A stretch of DNA of 64,000 nt from Ceratorhiza oryzae-sativae. Its lineage: Eukaryota > Basidiomycota > Agaricomycetes > Cantharellales > Ceratobasidiaceae. The notes under the pieces were generated by a model. That model saw only the letters and a program-made list of their open reading frames with translations. It ran no database searches and was not told the DNA's origin. The position numbers and the translations under genes were made by a program. The stretch is from contig JARWMV010000087.1 of assembly GCA_030998015.1 (NCBI GenBank), positions 1 to 64,000 on the forward strand, read 5' to 3'. How positions within the stretch are numbered: position 1 is the first letter of the stretch; each line of letters begins with the position of its first letter. Of the stretch, positions 35,684 to 47,506 are shown one piece after another.

Positions 35684-36578
35684 GCGGGTGTGTTATCGTT
35701 TGAGTTGTGGGGCTAAATGTAGCCTTGGTCATACCATCATACACAAGTCGGTAAAAATCGAAAAAATAGAATATACTTGAAAACTTAGAGTGCAACACGG
35801 TATAGAGGCTTCGTTAAATGAGAAGAAATTCACCACCAGGCGCGCTCCAGATTGGTGAGAAAGCGCCAGAGATAAAATCAGAATGGGCAGCGGTAATTAA
35901 AGACACCCGCACGAATGTGGTAATGCGCGTTCAGTAACACGCCCCGCCATCAATATTCATGTAAAGTTATTTTGCCTTCACTTAATCATTGGGGTGTCTT
36001 TGGGGTGGCAGGGGTCGGCGCAAGTGGCACGATGAACCAAACGATTTGACATATTTCGACGAGAAATGTGCATACAAGCGTCCTCTCAAGCGGCGTGCAC
36101 TATTAAAAGCGGCATTCACGTAGGCTGGGCGTCCAGAAAAGCGCAAGCTTTTGAGTGCCAGGTTGGTTCGTGACCAGTTGTTGACTCGTCGTTTGGCAGA
36201 TTCCATGGGTTTCAAACTATTTCAGACCTCCACAGTGACTCGGGCGAGAAAGATTGAGTCCCTCTTCGGAGCTGACCCTGTTAAGTCAACATTTTAATAC
36301 AACCTTGCTTGCTTTCAGTCATATATTTTCAATGTGGCAGATAAGAATCAGCCGGCAAAGGCGAGATCGAGCCGCCGGACGCTGAGTAAGCACACCAAAA
36401 ATGGATGTTTGGCTCGACGCCGGGCAGGGCCGGGCGTCAATCTGGGATGAATACAGCAGCTGTGCAATCCGGGCATCCCAAGTACGGAAACGCTTGGCGT
36501 GGACAGTGCTCCTGTGACTTTCCGATCTCCACGCATAAAAATGGGCCGGGTTCATGCGCGGCCAAACACGCTCTGGCC
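35684..36578. other. Spacer between the GH88 copies
   Basis: Contains the copy-2 promoter. A TATA-like GCATAAAAATG lies at about 36533, and the last ~130 nt resemble the corresponding region upstream of copy 1, so the duplication included promoter sequence. No other gene is supported. Confidence 0.5.
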
Positions 36579-38392
36579 ATGCATCTCCTCGCCCTCATCG
36601 CCTGCACTACTGTCCTCCCGCTGGGTCTCGCCCAGGCCCCGACATATTTGGATACGATATTTTCACCTGCAATCGCGCAGAAATATGCTCGCGTCGGTAG
36701 AGTGTATCGTCCGGGCGTGTTTCCGCATGTTACGAATGCCCAAGGTCCGTGTCTGCCCCTCTCGTGGAATCGAGCTGTCGTTTACCTAGTCTACAGGAAC
36801 TTGGGAGTATGTCCAAGCCGATTGGTGGACGAGCGGTTTCCTACCGTCCAGTTTCTATCTCCTGCATGAGCGGAAGCAGCTCTGCCCGAGTCGTCAAGAC
36901 TTAAGTTCGGTGGATTGGCTGACAATTGCGCGCCGCTGGAGGTGAGTCTACGAGGTCAGCCAAGCCGATACGCATCCAACGGCTTGGCTAGCGACTCGGT
37001 GGCCCCACTTCAATACAGCAACTCGCGCGGACACGACCAAGGGTTCCTATCGTATCCATTTATGCACGAGCTCCGGGTGTACGTCATGGATCGCCTATGG
37101 AATGCACTCGGAAATTGATCATACTGTTCAGGAACCCATCCAACGCAACCGCGGCTGCAGCCGTGAATCGCTTTTCCACGAGATTGGCTGATCGATTCAA
37201 CAGCACCGTTGGGTGTACACGCAGTTGGTCTGGTGCTCGCGCAGGTGTCACCGATCCGAACGGTCCTGACTTTTTGGTCATCATTGACAATATGATGAAC
37301 CTCGAGGTAGCGGTCCGCTCACGTTGGCCTTCTTCCCCCAACTAAGACGTTTCGTAAAGGTCCTGGAGCGTTCGTACCAACTCACAAAGAACGAAACGCT
37401 CAACAAGATAGCAATCAGTCACTCAAACAAGACACTCATCAATCACCTTCGCCCCGATGGTGCGTGATCCGAACTAGGTCCCGGATTTTTATGTATTGAT
37501 GCCACAATAGCGTCGTCATATCACGTTGTGGATTACAATGCGCGCACGGGTAAGGTTATTTGGAGGCATACGTTCCAGGGTTATGCGGATAGCAGGTAGG
37601 TTCTCGATATCTGTATCCGATGCTTTGAACTAGCTTAACCGTTTGGTACAAGTACTTGGGCAAGAGGTCAAGCATGGGGAATTCACGGATTCGCTTTGAG
37701 TAAGTTGGCTTGATGTTGGGCATTGGTAGTGCATACATTCTCATCAGTGGGAATTTTCAAGTGTACAACTATACCAAGCAGCCCCAGTTCCTCACTACCT
37801 CTCGTAGAATGGCAGACCTGTTCATCTGCGTGTACCCTCGAGCGGCATTGTCCCCTGGTAAAGTCTTATTACCCTTTTGGCCGTCACCGCTAATTCACCA
37901 ACAGGGACTTTGACGCCCCATCCGCGAGTAAATTGGCAGATACCTCTGCCGCGACGACCGCGGCGCAAGGAATGTTTGTCCTAGCCGACGGATTGATAAA
38001 TGTATGCCTTTTTTGTTACCAGTTTGACGATTAGTCTGACTGGCAACATCAGTCGGGAAATTCGACTGGGGGAAAATACTACCGGCAACAGGCAGTCAAG
38101 GTATATCACCTATCACGCCGTTGCCTCCTGATAATTTACATAACGTTCTGAACTAAGCTCATGGTTGACACCTTCAAATTTGCGTTCAAGCCGTCGCAGA
38201 CTTGGGATAGCATTCTGAGCAACGGCACATCGAACAATCCAGCGGGGTCGAATAATACGGGAATCGTGTATGGCGACTATTTTGCGCTCAAGGTGTGTAT
38301 AACGTGTTCTATCGGAACCGAGTTGCAGACTGATTCTTGAATCATCATAGGCTGGGAATACGATGTTAAAGCTTGGACTTGCCTCTTGTTGA
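36579..38392 (+). pseudogene. GH88-type unsaturated glucuronyl hydrolase, copy 2, 1-nt deletion in exon 8
   Basis: Same twelve-exon structure as copy 1, and eleven exons have exactly the same length: 36579-36744, 36797-36941, 36992-37078, 37132-37306, 37360-37459, 37511-37595, 37653-37699, 37762-37857, 37905-38001, 38053-38100, 38158-38292 and 38351-38392. Exon 8 is 96 nt instead of 97, with one base lost around 37833-37839 (TGCGTGTACCCTCGAGC against TCGCGGATACCATCGAGC). This shifts the frame for the last third of the protein. The upstream catalytic blocks (GHDQGFLSYP, VIIDNMMNLEV) and signal peptide (MHLLALIACTTVLPLGLAQA) remain. Either a young pseudogene or a sequence error; all downstream exons are otherwise clean, so the break is recent. 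Confidence 0.8.
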
Positions 38393-39396
38393 TTGGGTTC
38401 AATGTGGAGTTTCACAAATATTGGGTATGAAATAGTGTGTATGATATGTAAAGTGTATATGTGAATGTAGTCCCCGTTGCTCTGACATTGAGCTGGTTGA
38501 AATAAGGTATTGCTGCTAATAGGAAACCACAACATAATAGGAAACACATCATGAATTGGTTGACACTGATAAAGCCCAACAGCAGAAAAAAGAAGTCAGA
38601 CAGTTATAGCAAAAGCCCCCTGAAAGGCTCAAGCAGCTCAGGTATCACAGAACAATCCAGTAACATTCCAGGCCAATGAAAAAGTGTTGGAAAGAGAAGC
38701 AGGATGAGCAGAGCGTCTGAGGTGCTTGAGGTGTCTGGGCCAGAGAGGTTCAAGATTCCAGGCTCTTGACACCTCCAACATCCAGAAAACTTGGAGGTAG
38801 GCAAAAGATAATTGACGTTAGTCAGTGGGATTTGATATACCCTGCACACACCAATATCAAATCCCCCTCCCTTGTTACTCCCCAAATTGTCTGTGTTGAA
38901 AACTCTGAGTACAGGCTCAACTTAGAGATTTTGTGGTGGGACTCAAAGCCTTGAGCATGGGAGGCTAGGCACCAACCAGAGCAAGTGCCAGAGGAGCACG
39001 CCAAGAACAGCTGAGCATGTAGTGCATAAATTTTAACAAATAAAGAATGGATTATCCAGTATACTGTGTACAAAAAAAATCAAAAATAAGCTAGGAGATG
39101 GGAAAACAAGGTCAGCTAGCAGGATACCTGAATAGAACCCTTAGTTCATTGAGCATTCAACAGTGACTGTGGAAGTCCTGCAGCAAGTGGGGCTGGTGGT
39201 GAGGGAATCAATATGGCACTGGCTTTGATGAGGCATAATTGTGCTTTTGAGAGACACTGAAAAATGTAAAATTCAAGGTGCAAATGGGCAGAGGATGGAG
39301 CAGTGGATTGGGGGTGTTTATGTGCACTAGGGAATTGGGTCTGGCAGTTCTGGATGGTGGAAAAGAGTGGGAATGGGTGTTGAGAGGTTACAACAT
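38393..39396. other. Non-coding, AT-rich repeat-block DNA
   Basis: CpG content drops sharply just after the GH88 pair. No recognisable coding region or terminal repeat. Confidence 0.4.
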
Positions 39397-39674
39397 CAGG
39401 AAAACCCCCCCTAATTTATTATTGTTTATAACAGGTAATTGCTGTCCCCCCCCCTTTTATCACCTATAATAAACTCTGGGAGGTGTTGATTATAGGGAAT
39501 TGCAGTTGATAAACCAGGATTGTAGCTATAAACCAATTTGAAATTCCCCCAACATATCTTCAAAGTGCCTCTCAGGAGACATGCAGGTTTATAATAAAAA
39601 ATGGATTTCAAAAATTTACATAAATTTGCTATAATCTGTGAAATCCTGATTTGTAAAAAACCCAGTTTTTCCTG
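39397..39674. mobile_element. MITE-like element, copy B
   Basis: 278 bp with CAGGAAAA and TTTTCCTG ends, flanked by AT on both sides. Clearly homologous along its length to 27374-27675. Confidence 0.7.
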
Positions 39675-40332
39675 ATGAATTAATCATCTGACTGGCTATG
39701 CAGGTGCACTGAACATTGAGTTGGAAATGCAAGGCATTGGGGGAAATGGAGCTGTATAGCAATGCATTGGACCTAGCTCTAAACAAGTAGGATGATAGGT
39801 CAATGCACTGTCCAAGTGTGGAAGTTTGGAGGGTCAAGTGTATTGAAGCAGCTTTTTGTCTGCTTGCTTGTCTGGTTTTTGAGCTAAGATATGACAAATA
39901 CAGTCCATAGCAATCTCACAAACCTCATATTTTTGCTCTCCCAAGTATCCTTGCCATCATGTGTCAATGGCTGGTGTTTTTGATGTCATGCTTACAGATC
40001 ACCAGGGCCTTGATGCACTTGAAGTTGTGGTTAGAGTGGAGGGTCTGGGTGTGGGTTGGGAGTTTCATACAAGCAAAGACCCAGAAGCAATAGGCTTGAG
40101 TGACTCAACAGGCAGGGCAAACCCTCCAGCTTTGAATGCTTCCCACATTGATTCAATCTGTGAGTTGACATAGGGCCATTTGATGAGATACAATTGGAGG
40201 TCATTGATGGAGGGAACAGGAGTGCAATTTGAAATGTGCTCATGCTTGATGTTGCTAATCAATGCAGATGAACTGAACATATGCAAGACTCCAAATACAG
40301 GGTAGAACACATTTGCCTGCCAGGTGCAAAGG
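39675..40332. other. Non-coding sequence before the transposon nest
   Basis: No supportable ORF. Weak open frames here are CpG-poor and look like decayed transposon DNA. Confidence 0.4.
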
Positions 40333-40485
40333 TGTCATGGCCTAGACCATGAGCACAAATTTATTCAAATTTTCTAATATTTTATTTTCACCTCTATCTT
40401 CTACTTTTTTTTTGGACAAGTCCTGTTTATTCAGATATACACATAGAATTGTTGACTGAGTCAATTGACCTTGTTTGTCAACAAC
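40333..40485 (-). repeat. Family-2 LTR, left fragment (host of the nest)
   Basis: Starts TGTCATGGCCTAGACCATGAG and breaks off at TTGTT (40481-40485), where the family-1 gypsy element inserted. The LTR resumes at 59701, is interrupted again by a family-1 solo LTR (59761-60129), and continues to 60246, where the next element begins. Confidence 0.82.
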
Positions 40486-40853
40486 GACAAGTCAAGCAAC
40501 AAGGAAAATAGTAAGAAAGAAAGAAAGAACTTGTATTCAACAAGAGGTCAAGTTCTTGAGGAGTCCTCTGCAAACTTGACCTGGTTTATATACATAGTAT
40601 GAGCCACATCATAACAAACAAGTCTGTACAGTGAGTCATGACTGATAAGAGATAGAAGCAGTAGAAGTGACTGCGGAGCTGTGGAATTTCACATCAGAGT
40701 TGAAATACATCTTGGTTATTGGTCTGGAACATCCCCTGAATCACATGACACAGATATACCATAAAAGGCAGGTATGTTTTGAAGATGGTCTCATAAAATG
40801 TAATAAATTGAGAAAATATTGTAGAGTGGATATATGTGTGTCAGTTCATGACA
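40486..40853 (-). repeat. Family-1 gypsy 3' LTR
   Basis: 368 bp, TGTCAACAACGACAAG to GTTCATGACA on the plus strand. Aligns end to end with 59323-59700 and with the solo copies at 29511 and 59761. Most differences from the 29511 copy are CG to CA or TG. Confidence 0.93.
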
Positions 40854-40865
40854 CTTCCCCCCTTC
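40854..40865 (-). promoter_or_regulatory. Polypurine tract of the family-1 element
   Basis: CTTCCCCCCTTC on the plus strand, so GAAGGGGGGAAG on the element strand, directly next to the 3' LTR. This is the expected primer site for plus-strand DNA synthesis. Confidence 0.82.
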
Positions 40866-43657
40866 AAGGCACAGGGGTCCTGGGGTGCCTCTGGATGTGA
40901 CTTGACATGGTCAGCAATGAGTTCTGGTGCATTCACCAGGTCATCATAAGTTAACCATTGTTGCTTGTCATAGCCAAGCCATTTGACATAGTATTCGAAG
41001 GTGTTAGACCTTTTGTTGTATTGTGACTTTATGATCTGCTCTATTTCAAATTCTTCTTCTCCTTCTGGAGTTACCACAGGTGGAGGTGGGGGAGCTTGAC
41101 ATCCATAGGGATTGTCTTTATGTTTGGTCAGGAGTGAGACATGAAATACTGGGTGTATTTTCATGGTTACTGGCAAGTCCAGTTTGAAGGCGTGAGTGCC
41201 ATGTTGTGCTACCACCTTGAATGGTCCAACTCTCTTGTGGGCCAATTTCCTGGAGGCCTGTTGTGTGTGTATGTTCTTGGTGTTGAGCCAGACTTTGTCT
41301 CCCACCTTGATGGCTTCTGGGGTCTGATGCTTCTGATCATAGTATTCTTTGGTCCTCTGGTTTGCTAATTCCAGAGCAGCCTTGAGTTTGTCATGGCCCT
41401 TTTGAAGCCATTCTGCATGATTGTCTGCTAAGGGGAATTCTTGTTCCTCCTTGTCCCCAACTGCCAGTCTTGGATGGAAACTGTAGTTTGCAAAGAACAG
41501 TGATTTGCCAGTTGAGGCATTGACACCATTGTTGTAGGCAAATTCAGCCAGAGGTAAGAGTGAGACCCAGTTGTCTTGCTGATCTGATACATAGTGTCTC
41601 AGGTACCCTTCTACTACTTGGTTAGCCCTTTCAGACTGGCCATCTGTTTGGGGGTGGTATGCTGTGGAGTAGGATGGTTTTATATTCAGCCATTTGTACA
41701 GGTGCCTTAAGAATTTGGATGTGAAGTTGGGACCATGGTCTGAGATGGTTTTTCATGGTAACCCATGGAGTTTCCATACATAGGTTAGGAACAAGTTTGC
41801 ACAATCCATGGCACTGGCCTCTGACTGACATGGAATAAAGTGGACCATTTTTGTCAGGCGGTCCACAACTGTAAATATAGCATCGAACCCTTCTGAAAGG
41901 GGTAGCCCAGTGATCATATCATAGGTAATTTCCTCCCTAGGTTTTTCCAGTGCTGGTATTGGGTTTAGAACCCCTGGGGGAACCTGGTTACTGTGCTTGT
42001 TCCTAATACAGGATCCGCAATGTGTGACATATTCATTGACTGATTTTTTCATTGATGACCATGTATATTTGTGGTTTAACAATTCATATGTTCTGAACTG
42101 TCCTGGGTGTCCTGCAGCTGGGTTGTCATGACGGCTTTCAATGATCAGCTTGCAAAGTTCTTTGTTATTTGGGACGTAGATTTGGCCCTTGTATTGTAAA
42201 AGTCCTTTGTCCCATTCCCAGTTTTTGACTTTTTCATTGTTGTCTAGGGCTTTTAGCACTTTTGACAGGTGCTTGTCCCCTGGGATGGCATCCCTAATGA
42301 GTTGTTCCAGGTCATGGTCTGGTGTGATTGCTTGTAACCACAGAGATTTTAATTCCAAAAATTGGTTTTGTGTAAGCAGAGCTTGGCTCTCACCCCCCTC
42401 TTTAGGGATGTGCCTTGACAGCCTAGAGAGTATGTCTGCCTGGCCATTCTTTGCCCCTTCAATGTATAGAATCTTGAATTCGAACCTGGACAGGAACTTG
42501 TGCCATTGTGTAACTTGGCCATTCAGTGGCTGGTTTGTCTTCCAATATTCCAGATTCTTGTGGTCACAAACAATGTTTACCAGGTGTTCAGCCCCTTCTA
42601 GTAAGTGACGCCAGTGTTTGAGGGCTTTTATAATTGCCAGCATTTCCTTGTTGTAAATATTGTAGTTTCTTTCTGCTGGGACCATTGCTTTGGAATAGTA
42701 GGAGATTGGGTGAAGCATTCCATCTTCTCCATATTGCAATAATACAGCACCTGTGGCATAGCCTGAGGTGTCTGTTTCCAAAATAAATGGTTTGCTGGGT
42801 TCTGGCTGAATTAGGAGGGGGGCTTCTTTCAATTTCTGCTTCAGCAGGTTCCACACCTGATCCCTTTCTTCTGTCCATTCCCACTTTGTGTCCTTCTTGA
42901 CAAGTTTGTCAAGACATTTTGTGATTTTTGAGAAGTCTTTTATGAAGTGCCTTAACCAGTTTGCAAACCCCAACCCTTCCAGGACTTTGGTTGGGTTTGT
43001 AGGGGTTGGCCATTCAACAGCCTTTTCAACCTTGGCTGGGTCTACTTTAATTCCCTGGGGAGTCACTACTATTCCCAGGTAATCAACTTTGGTGATGTCA
43101 AAAACACACTTCTCCAAAGTGCAGTATAGGCCAGCCTTTTGGAGATGACACAGGACTTCTTTGACATGTTTGTCATGTTCTTCTTGGTTTTTGGAGAACA
43201 CTAATATATCGTCCATATAGATTACAACATAAATGCCCTCAATGTCTTGGAACTCTTCCCAGATCATAGCCATGAAAGTTCCCGGTGCATTCTTTTGGCT
43301 GAATTGCATGACTAAGGGCTTGTACAGCCCATATTTGGTCTTAAAAGCAGCCTTCCATTCATCTCCTTCCCAAATTCATATGAGGTTGAAGCCCCACTTT
43401 AGGTCAAACTTGGTGAATATCTTTGCTCTGCATAGGGTCTCCACAATATCATTGATGTGTGGGAGTGGGTACACATTGGAGATGGTCATTTCGTTTAGCC
43501 GCTGGTAGTCGATGCACATACACAGCTTCCCATTTTTCTTTTTAACAAATATAACTGGGGAAGCCATTGGTGACCTTGAGGGTCTAATGTGACCTGCTTT
43601 CAATTGGTGGTCTAGGGTTTTGTGCAGTTCTGCGTCTTCTTTGACACCCACACTATA

Positions 43658-45264
43658 CAGTTTGGGACAAAACTGCTTGCAGCAATCAAAGTTCTGACTT
43701 TGAACGCTAATAGCTTGAGACTTAGCACACAAGACTGCATGTATTTAGTACTGTTCGATAGCTATACATCTGAGCTACAAAATTAATATATATGTAACAT
43801 GTTTCATCATGTGGTCTCAGAGATAACCTTAAGACAAAACAGAAGGTACATGTGAGCAGTTTTGTCCCCAGTTTCATAATCTGCATGTTTTCCCTACCTG
43901 TTTGAAACTACTCAGTCTTGCGATCTGCAGTGTTTTTGGCAGCCTATGTATAGCATATATAGCGCATATAGCCTTGAGATCAATAACAAACCAGTCATCT
44001 AGGTATGCCCCCTCCACTCACTCAGGATCAAATCAACTCCATGCTTTCACTACTTGATTCTGGGCATAAACATTCTCAAATTCAAGCTAGACTGACAATT
44101 TCATCTGCATCTATTACAAAAATATGTGCTAGGTATTGCCCAGACCTCTGCAAATCAAAGGGTGGGCGTCCTTGCAAGCTGAATCCAACAGCAATTCGCC
44201 ATGCTGTTCGACTTGTAGCCAACCATAACTCAGTCTCCACCTGTGAGGCCACCCAATTGCTCTGCAATCTTACGGGACAGTCCATACATTGTAAAACTGT
44301 CTGTCGTGCACTGAAGGGGGCAGGTTTAAGGCCAGTCAAGGGCACTAAAAAACCAAGGCATACCCCACAGCAGATCCGTGATCAGATTGCATTTGCTGAG
44401 GCACACAAAGACTGGACAATGGAGGACTGGAAACAGGTATTATGGTCAGATGAGACAAAAATCAATCGGTTAGGGTCAGATGGGATTCACTGGACATGGG
44501 CTCGCCAAGGGGAAACACTCACAGATCGGCAGATTGTTCCAACTGCAAATTTTGGTGGAGGATCACTCATGTTTTGGGGGTGTATGGGATGGTCAGGAAC
44601 TGGCTTTGGGTGTTGTTTGGAGCGCACCTTGAACAAGGAGTTATACCTGGAGATTTTAGGTGATGAGCTTTCACGAAGCCTTGAGCTCTTGGGATTGGAG
44701 CCTGGAGAGGTGATTTTTCAGCAAGACAACGCCAGCTCCCATAAGGCAAATGTTTGCCTTAACTGGTTCAATGATCACAAAATTGAGGTAATGGAGTGGC
44801 CAGCCAACTCTCCAGACCTCAACCCAATTGAAAACCTTTGGGCAGAGCTTAAACAGCGCCTAGGCAAGTACGAAGCCCCACCTGCAGGGATCCTGGAGTT
44901 ATGGGATTGCGTCCAGGATGTCTGGAACCAATTTGGCAAAAACTACTGCCAAAAGCTTATAGAAAGCATGCCTAGGTGCATGGCTATGGTTTTGAAAAGG
45001 AAAGGAAAGGCGATTCCATATTAAATATCTCTGGACAGATATCTGGATTTTTGGGGACAAAACTGCTTGTATGCACATCTTGTATTGTTTTGCTCATATG
45101 TATGCGGTTTCACAATCAAGTATGCTTCATGTATATTTATTTTGTAGCTGAGATATAAGGCTATCAAACGGTGCTAAATACATGTGGTCGCATGCGCCGG
45201 GTCTCAAGTTATTAGCATTCGAAGTCTGAACTTTGATCACTGCGAGCGGTTTTGTCCCAAACTG
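43658..45264 (+). mobile_element. Tc1/mariner DNA transposon, apparently complete, inserted in gypsy pol
   Basis: 1,607 bp flanked by TA target duplications (43656-43657 and 45265-45266). The terminal inverted repeats start CAGTTTGGGACAAAAC and remain alignable for roughly 140 bp. The motif GGGACAAAACTGCTT also recurs internally at 43854-43870 (inverted) and 45052-45068, giving four potential transposase-binding sites. Joining the flanks at a single TA restores continuity of the host gypsy reading frame. It encodes an uninterrupted transposase. Confidence 0.93.
44005..45024 (+). CDS. Tc1/mariner transposase, DD34E (339 aa)
   Basis: Cut-and-paste transposase. The N-terminal ~110 residues carry two helix-turn-helix regions: HKHSQIQARLTISSASITKI and a second around residues 60-105 preceded by the GGRPCKL AT-hook-like basic patch. 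The catalytic triad is visible: Asp in WSDETKI (about residue 150), Asp in FQQDNASSHKA, and Glu in SPDLNPIENLW, 34 residues after the second Asp, which is the Tc1 spacing. Length of about 340 aa is typical. No stop or frameshift, and it lies centrally between the inverted repeats, so it could be functional. A related but truncated copy lies at 32243-32867. Confidence 0.93.
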   Translation: MPPPLTQDQINSMLSLLDSGHKHSQIQARLTISSASITKICARYCPDLCKSKGGRPCKLNPTAIRHAVRLVANHNSVSTCEATQLLCNLTGQSIHCKTVCRALKGAGLRPVKGTKKPRHTPQQIRDQIAFAEAHKDWTMEDWKQVLWSDETKINRLGSDGIHWTWARQGETLTDRQIVPTANFGGGSLMFWGCMGWSGTGFGCCLERTLNKELYLEILGDELSRSLELLGLEPGEVIFQQDNASSHKANVCLNWFNDHKIEVMEWPANSPDLNPIENLWAELKQRLGKYEAPPAGILELWDCVQDVWNQFGKNYCQKLIESMPRCMAMVLKRKGKAIPY

Positions 45265-45976
45265 TATATGGGGCCATGCCTTGGCTCAGCACCTGGTTTT
45301 AGGTCTATCTCCATGTCCCACTTCCTATGGGGTGGCAGTGGTTGGACATCATCTTCTTCAGCAAATATTTTCTTGAACTCCCTATATTTTGCTGGGAGCA
45401 AATCTAAAGAGTCCAGCTGGAGCTCCTTGGGTTCATTTGCTTGCACATGTAGGGGTTTTGTAATGCAGTGCTTCAAGCATATTGGCAAGTTGAACTTCAT
45501 ATCCTTTCCATCCCAATCAATGTCTGGGTTATGGAATTTGAGCCACAACATGCCCAGGACTAGGTCATTTTTGCCAACATTCACAATGTAAGCACTGAGG
45601 ATCTCTTGGTGCTCTTGAATGCACAACTCAAAGGTGCAGTAATGGGTCACAGACCCAGAGTCTATCTCCCTTCCATCAATTACCCTCAGTTTCTTGGGTG
45701 TTTTTAGGGTGATGGTAGGAATATGGTATTGTTTAACCAAATCTTCATGTATAAATACTGACATGGCCCCTGAGTCAATCATGGCCCATCCATTGAATTT
45801 TTTCATGTTATATGCAGACTTGTGTTTGGGGGTTACATGCAGAGGGAATGCATGAAAGAAAAACTGTAGTTGTGATTGGTTTCCTAACAACATACATTCC
45901 ATTTCCATATTTTTATTTTCATTATGCACATTTTGTAACATAGCACCCAAGACTGCCCCCCTGGCATGGTTTGAGC

Positions 45977-46604
45977 TCATTCTTTTACCAACTCATCATT
46001 GGTTGTTTCTACGTCCTCAACCACTGCCTTGTATCCTGACATCTTGGCTGAGGGGCATTTGGCAGCAATGTGGCCGTGCCCTCCACAGTTATAGCAGGTG
46101 TTTGTCCCCTTCCCTTTTCCTGTGCTATCCAGATCCATTGCATCTGGATCCTTTGCCTTGGGGGCTGCTGGTGGATGATTATCCTTCTTTATGTCCTTAA
46201 AGGATTCTTATATGTTAGCATTGCTGCCATTGTAGCAGATGGTTGGAACTGTCAAGCCCTTTGCGTTAGGCCTGATAGCTACAATTTGACCTTTTACAGC
46301 CCTGCCATCCTTAATCTTGTATACTTGTTCCCCATTCTTGAATTTCTCCTTTTGGGGAGTGCTTTGGGGGTTATTTGTCAGCCTACTGGTTGGGGCATTG
46401 TTGCTGCTGGACTTGTTACCCCCATGAGATGTCCTCTTGCTACTGAAAGAAATGAGGTGGCAGTCGATTTCCAGGGCCCGCTGTGTGAGCTGAGTGAATG
46501 TCTTTGTGTGGGGATCATAATTTTGGGCTACCATGCTGTCCATTACATCAGATGACAAACCATCATAGAACTGATCATGCATAGCTGCATCATTGTAGTT
46601 GAGC
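45977..46604 (-). pseudogene. Family-1 gypsy gag, C-terminal part with zinc knuckle
   Basis: Includes ALEIDCHLISF, a basic linker and a CCHC zinc knuckle CYNCGGHGHIAAKC near 46100 (CX2CX4HX4C), ending ELVKE with TGA overlapping the pol ATG. A frame break lies around 46205. The N-terminal part resumes at 57284 beyond the nested element. Confidence 0.85.
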
Positions 46605-46609
46605 CCAGT
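46605..46609. repeat. 5-bp duplication CCAGT, left
   Basis: CCAGT precedes the 5' LTR and recurs at 57279-57283 after the 3' LTR, marking the insertion of the Rep-bearing gypsy element into gag. Confidence 0.93.
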
Positions 46610-46699
46610 TGTTATGACCTGTCAAACGGACATAACAAAACAACCAAATATTTCTACAGATTTATGGCATTTTTCCTAAGCGGAACAAGCCATAAACAT

Positions 46700-47185
46700 G
46701 GTCACATGACCTTGGCGCTTAGCCGGCGCTTACGGTGGTTACCCTGAACTCGCTCCAGCATTTCTCTCCATTGTTACTTGGAGCGAGGAGCAAGTTGTCA
46801 CGTGATCTCCACGCTTACAGCAGGATCACGTGACCTCAGCGCCTACGGTGGTTACCCTGAACTCGCTCCAGTATTTCTCTCCCTTGTTACTTGGAGCGAG
46901 GAGCGAGTTATCACGTGATCTTGGCGCTTACAGCATGATCACGTGACCTCAGCGCCTACAGTGGTTACCCTGAACTTGCTCCAGCATTTCTCTCCCTTGT
47001 TACTTGGAGCGAGGAGCGAGTTGTCACGTGATCTTGGCGCTTACAGAAGGGTCACGTGACCTCCGCGCTTACGGTTGTTACCCTGAACTTGCTCCAGCAT
47101 TTCTCTCCCATGTTACTTCGAGCGAGGAGCGAGTTGTCACGTGATCTTGGCGCTTACGGCAGGAACACGTGACCTCAGCGCCTAC
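46700..47185 (+). repeat. U3 tandem repeats with paired CACGTG sites
   Basis: About four units of ~113 bp, each with TTACCCTGAACTxGCTCCAG, a TTACTTGGAGCGAGGAGCGAG block and mostly two (T)CACGTGA palindromes. The 3' LTR has only two units; the 226-bp LTR length difference equals two units. CACGTG is a typical bHLH target, so these may act as upstream activating sites. Confidence 0.85.
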
Positions 47186-47328
47186 CCCTCGGACCTTGCG
47201 CAGCTCTATAAGATTTGGAGCTGCACAAACTTAAGACAAACAATTACCTAACCCATAGTACTGTACATAACCTACACCTACTGCGGAGTGTGCTTAGATA
47301 ATACGTCCGCAGCCACCGCAGCCACAGG

Positions 47329-47337
47329 TATATATAA
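47329..47337 (+). promoter_or_regulatory. LTR TATA box
   Basis: TATATATAAGG starts 36 nt upstream of AGCTTGCTTTAT (47365-47376), the stretch complementary to the PBS. The spacing fits transcription starting at or just before that stretch. Confidence 0.7.
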
Positions 47338-47506
47338 GGAGGATAAAGCAAGACTGGACGCCTCAGCTTGCTTTATCTTGTCAACCACCATAGACCATAG
47401 CAAACACTGTAACTAGAACACTAAATACATACTGCATAGCACCAAACTGTAAACGCAGCCACTACTTAAGTGCTCCACAAGGGAGCCTCCAGAGGGTCAC
47501 GACATT

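Larger units (their letters stand above)
40841..45980 (-). pseudogene. Family-1 gypsy pol: protease, RT, RNase H, integrase, chromodomain; split by Tc1
   Basis: The protease part (45980-45267) has IDSGAMSVFI. After the Tc1 insertion the RT continues from 43655, with VVIYMDDILVFSKN as active site and LETDTSGYATGAVL for RNase H. Integrase follows with HPGQFRTYELLNHKYTW..C..C and a DDE core, then a C-terminal chromodomain (YYVKWLGYD). In-frame TGA codons occur at 43378-43376 (after GFNLI) and 41755-41753 (after HGLP), both where arginine is expected. Otherwise the frame is continuous. The final codons and stop run into the LTR (40841). The start ATG overlaps the gag stop as ATGA (45980-45977). 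Confidence 0.88.
46610..47504 (+). repeat. 5' LTR of the Rep-bearing gypsy element (895 bp)
   Basis: Starts TGTTATGACCTGTCAAACGG and ends GGGTCACGACA. It contains about four ~113-bp tandem units in U3, a TATA box and a perfect 11-bp inverted repeat GATAAAGCAAG/CTTGCTTTATC at 47342-47377. Confidence 0.93.

Noticed and set aside
35982..36215. Minus-strand 77-codon open frame between the GH88 copies
   Set aside because: No domain, no partner exon, basic random-looking composition; not supported as a gene.
46700..47190. CRISPR-like array (regular repeats in the LTR)
   Set aside because: Units of ~113 bp repeat head to tail without unique spacers, inside an LTR of a eukaryotic retrotransposon.
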